Positions 1-5,692 of a stretch of 7,435 nucleotides of DNA are shown here, piece after piece. How positions within the stretch are numbered: the stretch's first letter is position 1; each line of letters begins with the position of its first letter. The DNA comes from an uncultured Oscillospiraceae bacterium (GTDB taxonomy: Bacteria > Bacillota > Clostridia > Oscillospirales > Acutalibacteraceae). The DNA lies in the NCBI GenBank assembly GCA_900546895.1, contig UREO01000151.1:1-7435 (forward strand), read 5' to 3'. Position numbers and translations under genes: made by a program. Below the pieces are notes generated by a model. That model worked only from the letters and a program-made list of their open reading frames with translations, ran no database searches and was not told where the DNA came from.

Positions 1-44
1 ATCTGCGCATGTCTCGTGGGCTCGGAGATGTGTATAAGAGACAG
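1..44 (+). other. Illumina Nextera adapter carried into the contig (non-biological)
   Basis: Bases 11-44 match the Nextera Read-2 transposase adapter as I recall it, ending in the 19-bp Tn5 mosaic end at 26-44 (AGATGTGTATAAGAGACAG). Bases 1-2 (AT) fit the end of the P7 primer, and bases 3-10 (CTGCGCAT) occupy the i7 index slot and look like the reverse complement of an Illumina i7 index. Translated, this gives the well-known contaminant peptide MSRGLGDVYKRQ, which would appear as a false N-terminus on the downstream gene. The insert begins at base 45, so this contig end is a library-fragment edge and not a natural junction or a mobile element. Confidence 0.97.
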
Positions 45-596
45 ATATTGGGCAGGGAGGACCTGGAGCGGATCGGGCTGAAGCCGTGCGACACCGTGAT
101 CGGGCTGGCAGCCAGCGGCCGTACTCCTTATGTGCTGTACGGTTTGCGTTACGCGAGGCAGCTGGGGTGCCGTACGGCGGCAATCGCCTGCAACCGGGAC
201 TCCGACATCGGAAAAGAGGCGGATGTAGCGATAGAGCCGAATGTCGGCCCGGAAGTTCTGACGGGGTCGACACGGCTCAAGTCGGGTACGGCGCAGAAGA
301 TGGTTCTGAATATGATTTCCACCGCCAGTATGGTGAAAATCGGGTACGCGTATGAGAATCTCATGGTAAATATGCAGGCCAGCAATGAAAAGCTGAACGT
401 GCGCGCACAGAACATGGTGATGGCGGCAACCGCATGCGACAGGGAAAACGCCGAAACCGCGCTGCGCGAGGCGGGCGGCAGGGTCAAAACCGCGATCGTG
501 ATGCTGCTGCTGAACGTTTCCGCGGAAAGGGGAGAGCAGGTGCTGGCCCATGCGCACGGCAGGGTCCGCGAAGCGCTTGCCGGAAAATTGCAATGA
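45..596 (+). CDS. murQ: N-acetylmuramic acid 6-phosphate etherase MurQ, C-terminal part (5' end missing)
   Basis: MurQ is a cytosolic enzyme that cleaves the D-lactyl ether of MurNAc-6-phosphate to give GlcNAc-6-phosphate and D-lactate, in peptidoglycan recycling. The 183 native residues include the SIS-domain core (VIGLAASGRTPYVLYGLRYA), the very typical family stretch GPEVLTGSTRLKSGTAQKMV, and a C-terminal helical UBA-like segment (about NEKLNVRAQNMV onward). MurQ proteins are usually about 300 residues, so roughly the first 115-120 are missing, probably including both catalytic glutamates known from E. coli MurQ (this location is from memory). The truncation is an assembly edge: the reading frame runs straight into sequencing adapter at base 44. 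The TGA stop overlaps the start of mupG by ATGA, which suggests translational coupling. Identity is secure; whether the full gene is intact cannot be judged here. Confidence 0.95.
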   Translation: MLGREDLERIGLKPCDTVIGLAASGRTPYVLYGLRYARQLGCRTAAIACNRDSDIGKEADVAIEPNVGPEVLTGSTRLKSGTAQKMVLNMISTASMVKIGYAYENLMVNMQASNEKLNVRAQNMVMAATACDRENAETALREAGGRVKTAIVMLLLNVSAERGEQVLAHAHGRVREALAGKLQ

Positions 597-1657
597 ATAC
601 GGGAGTTTGTTTCTATTGCAGTACTTCGGAGGAAAAAAACGCAGAGATCCTCGCACGCGCGGCGGGTGCGGGAATCCGATGTGCGTTTACCTCTTTACAG
701 ATTCCGGAAGAAAGCAGGAACGGCCTTCGGTCCTCCGCTCAAAACCTGCTTTCCGCCTGTAAAAAACACGGGATGGATCTGGTGATGGATGTGGGGCCGG
801 ACACGGCGGAGCGTCTCGGCTGCCGCTCTCTGTACGACCTTCAAAACTGGGGCGTTACCCAGATCCGTCTGGACGACGGCTATTCCCCGCAGCAGGCGGC
901 GGAGCTTTCCCATACGTTTCAAATTGTGTTCAACGCTTCTACGGTTTCTTTTGAGGAGATCACCGGCTGGCAGAAAGCGGGAGCGGATTTGACCCGCTTT
1001 ACCGCCTGCCATAATTATTACCCGAAGCCCTGGACGGGGCTGCCTTTAAAAGATGTTGCGCGGATTAACCGGCAGCTCAAAACATACGGATTCCGGACGA
1101 TGGCTTTCATCCCGGGCGACGGAATGCTGCGCGGGCCGCTGTATGAAGGGCTTCCGACCGTTGAGGCACACCGCCGCCGCGCGGATATTGTCCGGAACGC
1201 GCTGGAGCTTTTTGTTGACGCGGCATGCGATACGGTGCTGGTTGGAGACGTGAGCCTTTCGGAAAGCTCCTGGGCCGCCTGGGCGGACCTCAGCCGGGGG
1301 TTTGTCAGCCTGCCGGCGGAACTGGACCGCCGCTATCATTATCTTGCGGAAACGATTCATCACGACAGGCGGGATTCCAGCGACTGTGTTTTCCGGTCGG
1401 TGGAGTCGCGCAGAATTCCTGTTCCGAACCGCGAGCTGCTTCAGCCCGCAAAAGAGACCGCGTGCGGAGCGGGGGATATTCTGCTGTCCAACACCGGGTT
1501 TCTGCGTTACGAGGGAGAGCTGGAAATCGCGCGCGTTCCGCTGCCGCCCGATCCCAGAATCAATGTGATCGGGCGCCTGAAAGAGGAAGCGCTGCCGTAT
1601 CTGCCTTATCTCAGGAATGGCTTGGGAATCCGATTTGTTATTGAACCGGAAGGATAA
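593..1657 (+). CDS. mupG: 6-phospho-N-acetylmuramidase MupG (GH170, DUF871 family)
   Basis: MupG hydrolyses the MurNAc-6-phosphate-GlcNAc disaccharide after PTS uptake, giving GlcNAc and MurNAc-6-phosphate, the latter being the MurQ substrate. The 354-residue product has the usual family length. Residues about 1-240 form the TIM-barrel part, with IRLDDGYSP (91-99), HNYYPKPWTGL (140-150), FIPGDGMLRGPLYEGLPTVE (172-191) and VLVGD (215-219). Residues about 245-354 form the cyclophilin-like C-terminal domain, with GDILLSNTGFLRYEGELEIA (294-313). I chose the ATG at 593 because it overlaps the murQ stop in ATGA and begins exactly where homology should start; a longer in-frame ORF from 434 would add 53 arginine-rich residues read out of frame inside murQ. 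The ribosome site is weak, consistent with coupling to murQ. The MupG assignment rests on family motifs and on the murQ neighbour, as in Staphylococcus and Bacillus. Confidence 0.92.
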   Translation: MNTGVCFYCSTSEEKNAEILARAAGAGIRCAFTSLQIPEESRNGLRSSAQNLLSACKKHGMDLVMDVGPDTAERLGCRSLYDLQNWGVTQIRLDDGYSPQQAAELSHTFQIVFNASTVSFEEITGWQKAGADLTRFTACHNYYPKPWTGLPLKDVARINRQLKTYGFRTMAFIPGDGMLRGPLYEGLPTVEAHRRRADIVRNALELFVDAACDTVLVGDVSLSESSWAAWADLSRGFVSLPAELDRRYHYLAETIHHDRRDSSDCVFRSVESRRIPVPNRELLQPAKETACGAGDILLSNTGFLRYEGELEIARVPLPPDPRINVIGRLKEEALPYLPYLRNGLGIRFVIEPEG

Positions 1658-1677
1658 CGGCATTATTTCAGAAAAGA

Positions 1678-1705
1678 CCGCCGGGGGAAATGTCTGTTCC
1701 GGCGG
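1678..1705 (+). other. Intergenic hairpin between mupG and the HPr gene
   Basis: A perfect 7-bp GC-only stem (CCGCCGG at 1678-1684 pairing with CCGGCGG at 1699-1705) closes a 14-base loop, ending a few bases before the purine-rich ribosome site AAGGAAAGGA (1710-1719) of the HPr gene. No T-run follows, so it is not a convincing intrinsic terminator. It could stabilise or process the mRNA, or tune expression of the HPr gene relative to mupG. Confidence 0.45.
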
Positions 1706-1726
1706 CTGTAAGGAAAGGAATCAACC

Positions 1727-1984
1727 ATGAAAAGTATTACTTATGTTATTCGTGACGAGATCGGCGTACACGCCAGACCGGCCGGCATGTTGGTCAAGCA
1801 GGCAAAAAGCTTTCAGTCCGCCTGCACGATCCACGCGGGAGGAAAAAGCGCGGACCTGACCAGACTGTTCCAGGTGATCGGAATGGGAATCGAGCAGGGG
1901 ACGGAAGTCAAGGTCACTGCGGAAGGGCTGGACGAAGACGCGGCAATCGCCGCGCTGGGGAAAATATTGAAAGAAAATTTATAA
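1727..1984 (+). CDS. HPr-family phosphocarrier protein with His15 but no Ser46
   Basis: This 85-residue protein aligns without gaps to Bacillus HPr (88 residues). The active-site region DEIGVHARPAG puts histidine at position 15, so it should accept phosphate from PEP-dependent enzyme I and pass it to PTS permeases. At position 46, where Bacillota HPr normally carries the serine phosphorylated by HPr kinase for CcpA-mediated catabolite control, this protein has arginine (ADLTRLFQVIGMGI in place of the usual LKSIMGVMSLGI). It is therefore best read as a paralogous HPr active in phosphotransfer but outside Ser46-type regulation. It lies 69 bases downstream of mupG, behind its own good ribosome site. 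The position after murQ-mupG suggests it may serve uptake of MurNAc-containing sugars, but no EII permease is visible in the window. Crh can be excluded as the type because Crh lacks His15. Confidence 0.9.
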   Translation: MKSITYVIRDEIGVHARPAGMLVKQAKSFQSACTIHAGGKSADLTRLFQVIGMGIEQGTEVKVTAEGLDEDAAIAALGKILKENL

Positions 1985-2067
1985 GCTAATCATTTTCAGG
2001 CTGTCGGTAAAATCTTGCAGCCGCAAAAAACCCCAGCCATTGCGGCAGAGAGCGGACTGGAGAATGA

Positions 2068-2109
2068 AAAAACAGGAACTGTACCGTTTAACGGGCAGTT
2101 CCTGTTTTT
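2068..2109. terminator. Bidirectional intrinsic terminator between convergent operons
   Basis: The arms AAAAACAGGAACTG (2068-2081) and CAGTTCCTGTTTTT (2096-2109) form a perfect 14-bp stem around a 14-base loop that can itself pair internally (CCGT/ACGG). Read on the plus strand it ends in five Ts; read on the minus strand it ends in six Ts. It sits 83 bases after the HPr stop and 100 bases beyond the stop of the minus-strand surface-protein gene, so it can end both transcripts. Confidence 0.92.
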
Positions 2110-2209
2110 ACAGAAAAATCATTTTAATCTGCGAAATAAGAATCCCTTTTCTGCCGAAGGCGGGGGAGGGATACAAACACATTTGCATAAGCAACTGGAA
2201 ATGCTGTCA

Positions 2210-3025
2210 TTAAGAGTGTTTGTGATGATCGGATGGGACATTTTGACTTTGCCACCGTTTTCTCAGGGAAAGGATAGCGCAGATTGCGATTATCCCCGCC
2301 GCCGCTCCGACAATGATTACCGGTTTGACGGATCGTTCTCCGGTAGCAGGGCTGGCTTTTGGAACGGTTTCCTGTGCCACGGTTATTGTTTCTTCAGAGG
2401 TGGTTCCGACCGTCGGGACACTTTCCGCGCCGATGATCTCCGTAGGCGTAGTGACGTTGGCCGCCGCTGCGCCGCCTCCTCCGCCGCCTCTTCCACCCCC
2501 CCCGCCGTTGGTCGTATAGGTGGTGGTGAAGACCCATTTTACCTGCATGGAAGCGCCCTGATACTGGTTTCCGATTCCCTGACCGGGCAGGTCGACATTA
2601 AAGTCCAGCGTCTTGCTTGCGCCCGGATTCATTTTGCCCACCAGAACAGAATCGTCGTCTGCCGTGCGGAAAAGCTTTCCCTGCGTCAGGTAAGTGCCGC
2701 CGTCCTTGACGGTCAGCGTCATTCCGTCCGCCAAAGAACCGCCGTTTGGTGCGGATTCTGCTTCGATCAGCATTTTCATGTAGACCGTCAGCGTATACCG
2801 GCCGGTGTTTTTCAGCAGCAGGCGGGAGGACTTTGTGTCGCCTGGGTTCAGGTTGCCGACGTCGGCTGCGGGGTCCGGGGCGGTAATGCTCAGACCGCTG
2901 CTTTGACCGTCGTTCTGGTACCCCGTGGCAAGACTCTGCGCCTGCGCTTGAATTGGCCCGGGGACAAGGAGGGCGGCAACCAGAAGCGCCGTGAAGAATT
3001 TTAATGTTTTTGAAGCTTTCAGCAT
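2210..3025 (-). CDS. Cell-wall-anchored TasA-like surface protein with SPATG sorting signal
   Basis: The 271-residue product has an ordinary Sec signal peptide (residues 1 to about 28, ending PIQAQAQ) and lacks the WFTD-type motif of its operon neighbours, so standard signal peptidase should process it. Residues about 45-170 resemble a TasA/camelysin beta-sandwich: NLNPGDTKSSRLLLKNTG (58-75), a paired-strand core, then QYQGASMQVKWVF (154-166). A Gly-rich linker (174-185) and a Thr/Glu/Val-rich stalk lead to SPATGE (225-230), a hydrophobic segment (235-252) and a basic LRKR tail, which together form a sortase signal. SPxTG fits the (S/P)PxTG type recognised by Clostridioides difficile sortase B. 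The cytoplasmic tail is longer and more His-rich than usual. The ribosome site AAGGAGGG precedes the ATG. As last gene of the operon it may be the wall anchor for the TasA-like proteins (inference). No sortase gene is in the window. Confidence 0.82.
   Translation of the reverse strand: MLKASKTLKFFTALLVAALLVPGPIQAQAQSLATGYQNDGQSSGLSITAPDPAADVGNLNPGDTKSSRLLLKNTGRYTLTVYMKMLIEAESAPNGGSLADGMTLTVKDGGTYLTQGKLFRTADDDSVLVGKMNPGASKTLDFNVDLPGQGIGNQYQGASMQVKWVFTTTYTTNGGGGGRGGGGGGAAAANVTTPTEIIGAESVPTVGTTSEETITVAQETVPKASPATGERSVKPVIIVGAAAGIIAICAILSLRKRWQSQNVPSDHHKHS
2496..2503 (-). repeat. Run of eight G on the coding strand, in the Gly-linker of the anchored surface protein
   Basis: The plus strand shows eight consecutive C, that is G8 in the coding direction, at the start of the Gly-linker codons, inside a longer GG-rich stretch (about 2464-2508). 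Gain or loss of one base would shift the frame before the SPATG anchor and membrane segment, so the protein would lose wall attachment. The GG-rich context could also form a two-layer G-quadruplex in mRNA. Whether length varies between cells cannot be seen from one sequence. Confidence 0.5.
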
Positions 3026-3046
3026 GGTCGGTTTCCCTCCTTTTCC

Positions 3047-3070
3047 CGTACCTTGCCGGTACGATTTTTT
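3047..3070. other. Small hairpin just upstream of the anchored-protein ribosome site
   Basis: CGTACC (3047-3052) pairs with GGTACG (3058-3063) around a 5-base loop. On the minus strand this hairpin lies directly before the AAGGAGGG ribosome site of the 271-residue gene and after the stop of the 213-residue gene, where it could mark an mRNA processing or stability point. On the plus strand it is followed by T6 and so resembles a weak terminator that would stop antisense transcription. The stem is short, so this is tentative. Confidence 0.35.
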
Positions 3071-3108
3071 AAAGTGCCGTTCGTTGGTATTTGCTTAATT
3101 CTCAATCC

Positions 3109-3750
3109 TTAAGCTGCCGGAGTTGTAGCTGCGGGGACAGTTCCGGTTGCCGGCCAAGCTGCGTCGTTGGTCGCCTGAATGACTTCGACGGAAGAGGGAC
3201 CCATCTTTAAGGTCATACCCTGATAGGCGTTTGTCGTAAGGTCGCCGTCAAATTCGCCGGTAAACGCGAAGGAAATGGTTCTTTGCGCTGCAGTGCCAGC
3301 TGGGAAGTCGGAACCGTCGTCCACTGTTCCGGGAATAACGCCCTGCGGGAAGCTGCCAATTGTTCCGGTATAATAGAGGTAGCCGTCACTGTGTTTTTCC
3401 CAATTTGCGGGGAGTGTTACTTTTACATTATTGGTGGACAGGCCGGTCGGCTCTTCGCTGTTCAGCCAGGAGATTTTCGGGATCTTGATTCTGAGCTTTA
3501 CGGGTTTTGTTCCCTCGTTGATAATGGTCAGGCTTCCGTTAAACGTGTCGCCGGGGTTGATGTTTTGCTGGGCGAATCCTGCAATGGTAAGATTGCCGGA
3601 ATTGTCGCTGAGTCTTACCGTACCTGCCTGAAACGTAGCGCCCTCGACTACCTTAGAATCCGTGAACCACGCCATTGTGGAGCCGCCGACCAATGCCACA
3701 GTCAGTCCGATTGCGAGAACGCTCGTTAAAACTTTTGTCTTGAAATTCAT
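3109..3750 (-). CDS. TasA/camelysin-like fibre subunit with SipW-dependent signal peptide
   Basis: This 213-residue exported protein belongs to the TasA/CalY (camelysin) family, whose members polymerise into extracellular biofilm fibres in Bacillus. The N-terminus has a Lys-containing start, a hydrophobic core and the SipW-type end ALVGGSTMAWFTDSK (19-33), with expected cleavage between Ala27 and Trp28. Next come the family signatures FQAGTVRL (40-47), INPGDTFNGSLTIINEGTKP (64-83) and a beta-rich body, closing with VEVIQATNDAAW (188-199), a C-terminal motif shared in part with the neighbouring 376-residue protein (FQAIQHSHSDGW). The last residues, WPATGTVPAATTPAA, contain a PATG that is not followed by a membrane segment. 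The strong site GGAGG lies 7 bases before the ATG. This is the most TasA-like protein in the window in size and plan, and the best candidate for the main fibre subunit; polymerisation itself is inferred. Confidence 0.85.
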   Translation of the reverse strand: MNFKTKVLTSVLAIGLTVALVGGSTMAWFTDSKVVEGATFQAGTVRLSDNSGNLTIAGFAQQNINPGDTFNGSLTIINEGTKPVKLRIKIPKISWLNSEEPTGLSTNNVKVTLPANWEKHSDGYLYYTGTIGSFPQGVIPGTVDDGSDFPAGTAAQRTISFAFTGEFDGDLTTNAYQGMTLKMGPSSVEVIQATNDAAWPATGTVPAATTPAA

Positions 3751-3820
3751 TTTCTGTCCTCCATAACATATAAAATAATTTTTTTAAGATTACCGTATTA
3801 TCCGCAGGAATCTGTTTCCG

Positions 3821-3856
3821 CGTCTGTGCCTGGTTTTTTCGGTGGGGCGACAGACG
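3821..3856 (-). other. Imperfect hairpin between the two TasA-like genes
   Basis: CGTCTGT (3821-3827) pairs with ACAGACG (3850-3856), extended by GCC/GGC with one bulged base. It lies in the 119-base gap between the stop of the 376-residue gene and the start of the 213-residue gene. No T-run follows in the minus direction, so full termination is unlikely; an mRNA-end protecting or processing role is possible and would allow different amounts of the two subunits. Confidence 0.3.
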
Positions 3857-3869
3857 TTATGAAATGTAT

Positions 3870-5000
3870 TTATTCTTCAGAGGTACCGTTATACGTATCA
3901 AAGCTGTCCCAGCTCCAGCCGTCGCTGTGTGAATGCTGAATCGCCTGGAAGGTGGGGGTGAGAACATACTTTGCGTTTTGATACTCATTGCCGGCTTCTC
4001 CGCTGAGTGTAACTTCCAGATCGAGCACAGCGATCGTATCGGTCGCGCTTGGAGATTCGCCGCCGTTGACGCCTTTCAGCCCGCCTTTGCTGTTGCTTGA
4101 GCAATAGTAAAAATCGCCGTCTTTTGTCCAGCCTTTTGGATCATCGATGGAGATCATATCAGGATCGGCGAGATCGTCATTTTCCTTCCACTCGCCGCCT
4201 TGCAGTGTCTCCCAGTGGCCTTCCAGCTTTACGCGCACATCAATGTCCTTGGTTCCGGAATTGGTGACGTAGAACGCAAGCTTGTTGATGTCGCCCGGGT
4301 TCCAGTTGGCTTCGTCTAGGATGCTTCTTCCGGCAATATAGTCAATGTCAAATCCGTCTTCGCTACTGTTCGTTGTCTTTCCGTCAGACAATATTTTGGG
4401 TGTAGTGTCTACAATTTTGATATACAGGGCGTCCGGAATGGGGCTGGGAACCAAATTCGGGCGTTGGTCGCCGCCGGATACCTGGTTGGTCACGGTTCCC
4501 GCATAGGTCCATTCATCATTGTCGGCGCTTACGTAAACCTTGGCTGTTTCCACATAGTTTGGATCGGGCTTTTTATCGCCCCAGGTATTCTCAATTACGA
4601 GAACGTCCCCTTTGCCGAGCGCCTCTGTGAACTTGGCGGTAAGCACCCCGGTGGTTGACTGGTCCCCGTAACCCAGAGAAAACATCTCTTTGTCGGAGAC
4701 AAGCACCTTTTGCGGATCCTTGCGGTCAGCGCCGATTGTGCCGCCATTGATCTTTTTTCCCTGTTTCGCGGTGATGCTGTTCGGGTCAAGCTCAATCTTT
4801 TTGTAGTACACCTTGCCCGAACTGCCGGTATCCTCCACTATGGACTGGCCCGCCTGGATTTCCACTGTACCCGCGGTGAATTTAGAGCCTGCGACTTCCT
4901 TTTTGTCGGTAAACCAGGCCATGGTCCCGCCGCCGACTAGGGCGACGGCCGTTACGACCCCGACGATTCCCGTCAGAAGTTTCACTCTTGCTTTTGTCAT
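3870..5000 (-). CDS. Large TasA-like exported protein with an inserted beta-rich domain
   Basis: The 376-residue protein starts with a SipW-type signal, ALVGGGTMAWFTDKKEVAG (20-38), cleavage expected after Ala28, followed by FTAGTVEIQ (41-49), as in TasA relatives. The TasA plan is then interrupted by about 170 residues (roughly 53-225) before it resumes with ANWNPGDINKLAFYVTNSGT (231-250), VRVKLEGHW and a beta-rich end, YVLTPTFQAIQHSHSDGW. The insert includes LTAKFTEALGKGDVLVIENT (120-139), AKVYVSADNDEWTYAGTV (153-170), LYIKIVDTT (192-200) and DGFDIDYIAG (215-224). These resemble a discoidin-like extracellular beta-sandwich seen in many surface proteins, often linked to ligand or polysaccharide contact; the match is from pattern memory only. 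The C-terminus is acidic and lacks an anchor. The site GGAGG sits 5 bases before the ATG, 29 bases after the previous gene. It may be an adhesive or branching subunit of the fibre. Confidence 0.82.
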   Translation of the reverse strand: MTKARVKLLTGIVGVVTAVALVGGGTMAWFTDKKEVAGSKFTAGTVEIQAGQSIVEDTGSSGKVYYKKIELDPNSITAKQGKKINGGTIGADRKDPQKVLVSDKEMFSLGYGDQSTTGVLTAKFTEALGKGDVLVIENTWGDKKPDPNYVETAKVYVSADNDEWTYAGTVTNQVSGGDQRPNLVPSPIPDALYIKIVDTTPKILSDGKTTNSSEDGFDIDYIAGRSILDEANWNPGDINKLAFYVTNSGTKDIDVRVKLEGHWETLQGGEWKENDDLADPDMISIDDPKGWTKDGDFYYCSSNSKGGLKGVNGGESPSATDTIAVLDLEVTLSGEAGNEYQNAKYVLTPTFQAIQHSHSDGWSWDSFDTYNGTSEE

Positions 5001-5029
5001 TCAATCCTCCACCTCTCTCGTATTTTGTC

Positions 5030-5692
5030 TTAACTTTGTGGAATTTGTTCTTCCCTTTGTTCATCTGACGCTTCGTCCGCGTCCATTGTGGAGTAGACCG
5101 CGTGCTCCGTCGTCTGAGTGGCCGTAACATCCAGGTTCAGTCTCAGTTTATATTTTTGTGGGAGAAGTCCGCCGCCCTTTACCTGAAATTTCAGTTTAAA
5201 AACGGCTTCGCCTTCGGGTTTCAAAATAAGATTGGCCGGTTCCTTGGTTGCGGTTACGTAAGAATAGACCGATTTTTTAAGGGACCATCCATCGATCGGC
5301 TCGGGAACTATTTTCGGCGGCGAACACAGGGGTGGAAAAGGCAGACAGGATTTTCGTTTCCAATTCTGGGAAAGCTTTGCCCGCAAAGTGACCGGTGTAC
5401 TGCCCGTGTTCCGAATGGTCCAGGTGGCGTAATATTCGCGATCCCCGCCCCAACAGTCGGGTAGGCACTCCGTCTGATAGTCGGACGGCTTGGCCTCCAT
5501 ACTGCCTTTGCAGCCGCCGCCCTTTTTTGTGCTGCCGGAGTCTGTCTTTATGATTTTAATTGCCGCGTTGCCGGTAGTGATTTCAGCTTGGGGAGCCTGT
5601 GTGTCGGTGAAGTAGGAGGAGGTGGCCCCGCCCACCAGCCCGACTGTCAGAATGACAAGGAGAACGCTGATAAAAACAGATTTTCTGATCAT
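5030..5692 (-). CDS. SipW-type exported protein with five cysteines, possible fibre accessory
   Basis: The 220-residue protein has a SipW-type N-terminus, a hydrophobic segment ending VGLVGGATSSYFTDTQ (17-32), with cleavage expected before Tyr27. The mature part has a TasA-like start (EITTGNAAIKI, 37-47), a Gly/Lys/Cys-rich loop, then WTIRNTGSTPVTLRAKL (91-107), a beta-sandwich signature. Five cysteines (61, 76, 80, 116, 123) are unusual for TasA itself; Bacillus TapA, the fibre accessory protein, does use cysteines next to a similar NTG-containing strand. The C-terminus is acidic (MDADEASDEQREEQ). The start overlaps the sipW stop in ATGA with AAGGAGG just before it, so translation is coupled to the peptidase that should process it. 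I could not assign it to TasA or TapA with certainty; an exported accessory or capping subunit is the likeliest role. Confidence 0.78.
   Translation of the reverse strand: MIRKSVFISVLLVILTVGLVGGATSSYFTDTQAPQAEITTGNAAIKIIKTDSGSTKKGGGCKGSMEAKPSDYQTECLPDCWGGDREYYATWTIRNTGSTPVTLRAKLSQNWKRKSCLPFPPLCSPPKIVPEPIDGWSLKKSVYSYVTATKEPANLILKPEGEAVFKLKFQVKGGGLLPQKYKLRLNLDVTATQTTEHAVYSTMDADEASDEQREEQIPQS

Noticed and set aside
9..44. Start codon of a complete murQ at base 9
   Set aside because: The ATG and first 12 codons are synthetic adapter.
26..44. Tn5/IS50 mosaic end as evidence of a transposon
   Set aside because: It is flanked by the Read-2 primer sequence and an index slot, so it comes from library preparation.
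434..592. Longer N-terminus for MupG
   Set aside because: The 53 extra residues are a frameshifted reading of murQ, rich in Arg and Gly, while the ATG at 593 gives the normal family length and an ATGA overlap.
2020..2046. Inverted repeat GCCGCAA / TTGCGGC after the HPr gene
   Set aside because: It has a 7-bp stem, a 13-base loop and no T-run; the strong hairpin at 2068-2109 explains termination.
2015..3004. Plus-strand open frame of 329 codons opposite the anchored surface protein
   Set aside because: It has no family motifs, is Arg/Cys-rich as expected of antisense reading of a GC-rich gene, starts before the terminator hairpin, and the opposite strand has a signal peptide, a TasA-like domain, an anchor and a strong ribosome site.
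3283..3729. Plus-strand open frame of 148 codons opposite the 213-residue TasA-like gene
   Set aside because: It is the shadow of a gene with clear signal peptide and family motifs; the antisense product is Cys-rich with no pattern.
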